A stretch of DNA of 6,413 bases from JAOAFX01 sp965649105. GTDB lineage: Bacteria > Hydrothermota > Tepidihabitantia > SM23-42 > JAOAFX01. Under the pieces are notes generated by a model. The model was not told the origin of the DNA and ran no database searches. It saw nothing but the letters and a program-made list of their open reading frames with translations. The stretch lies in NCBI GenBank assembly GCA_965649105.1, contig CBFGJP010000110.1:1-6413 (forward strand), read 5' to 3'. A program made the translations under genes and the position numbers. Each line of letters opens with the position of its first letter. Position 1 is the first letter of the stretch. Positions 6,302-6,413 of this stretch are shown here, piece after piece.

Positions 6302-6413
6302 GATACATTCCCTATGTTATCATCATCATCCTTTTAATCTTTGGCTATTACTTTTACCGAACACAATACCTGCCTTTAAAAAGTAGCACTGATAAACTAA
6401 AAGAAGAAATAAA
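6298..6413 (+). CDS. Membrane-anchored protein with coiled-coil start, partial (runs off right edge)
   Basis: The ATG overlaps the valS stop as ATGA (6298-6301), the usual arrangement for translational coupling; no good Shine-Dalgarno is seen in the last codons of valS. Thirty-eight codons are visible. Residues about 4-20 are a strongly hydrophobic segment (IPYVIIIILLIFGYYFY) with four consecutive ATC isoleucine codons. Then comes RTQYLPLKSS, and a charged helix begins at about residue 31 (DKLKEEI). There is no signal-peptidase site, so this looks like an uncleaved signal anchor with a periplasmic or extracytoplasmic helical or coiled-coil domain. The family cannot be named from this much sequence. 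The tight overlap means it is probably expressed with valS, though this alone says little about function. Confidence 0.7.
   Translation, partial: MRYIPYVIIIILLIFGYYFYRTQYLPLKSSTDKLKEEI

Noticed and set aside
1..6413. CRISPR array, tRNA/rRNA gene or defence/toxin-antitoxin system
   Set aside because: No regularly spaced direct repeats, no cloverleaf-like tRNA and no conserved rRNA stretch were seen. All substantial open frames are explained by housekeeping genes.

Overview
The window reads as an ordinary AT-rich bacterial chromosome segment. It holds a compact run of three complete genes on the + strand, the start of a fourth, and the start of a divergent gene on the - strand at the left edge. 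The AsmA-family protein points to a diderm envelope. The coding style (many AGA/AGG arginine and ATA isoleucine codons, Lys/Ile-rich proteins) suits an AT-rich, possibly thermophilic, little-cultured lineage. A candidate phylum such as WOR-3/Stahlbacteria is only a guess from style, because nothing in the window fixes the taxonomy.

Layout. Positions 1-111 (-) encode the first 37 residues of a protein that looks like an IS transposase N-terminus. It is driven by a textbook sigma70 promoter (TTGACA, 16 bp, TATAAT). Positions 158-344 are a non-coding divide holding a large imperfect hairpin (165-247, GC-rich core) and a second 24-bp palindrome (293-316). Positions 345-2618 encode an AsmA-like envelope protein. 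Positions 2618-3502 encode the DNA glycosylase MutM/Fpg, overlapping the AsmA stop by one base. Positions 3503-3700 are a gap with degenerate 7-bp-period repeats and the valS promoter. Positions 3701-6301 encode valyl-tRNA synthetase. From 6298 a small membrane-anchored protein begins, overlapping valS by 4 bp and running off the right edge.

How the genes work together: asmA-like/mutM look like one transcript and valS plus the downstream membrane protein another. The products (envelope homeostasis, oxidative DNA repair, translation) share no evident pathway, so this looks like housekeeping co-transcription and not a specialised system. I see no new defence or mobile system. The points most worth a second look are the apparently leaderless valS mRNA, the hairpin element beside the transposase, a repeat-like in-frame insertion inside MutM, and the degenerate heptad repeats that recur between 2875 and 3628.
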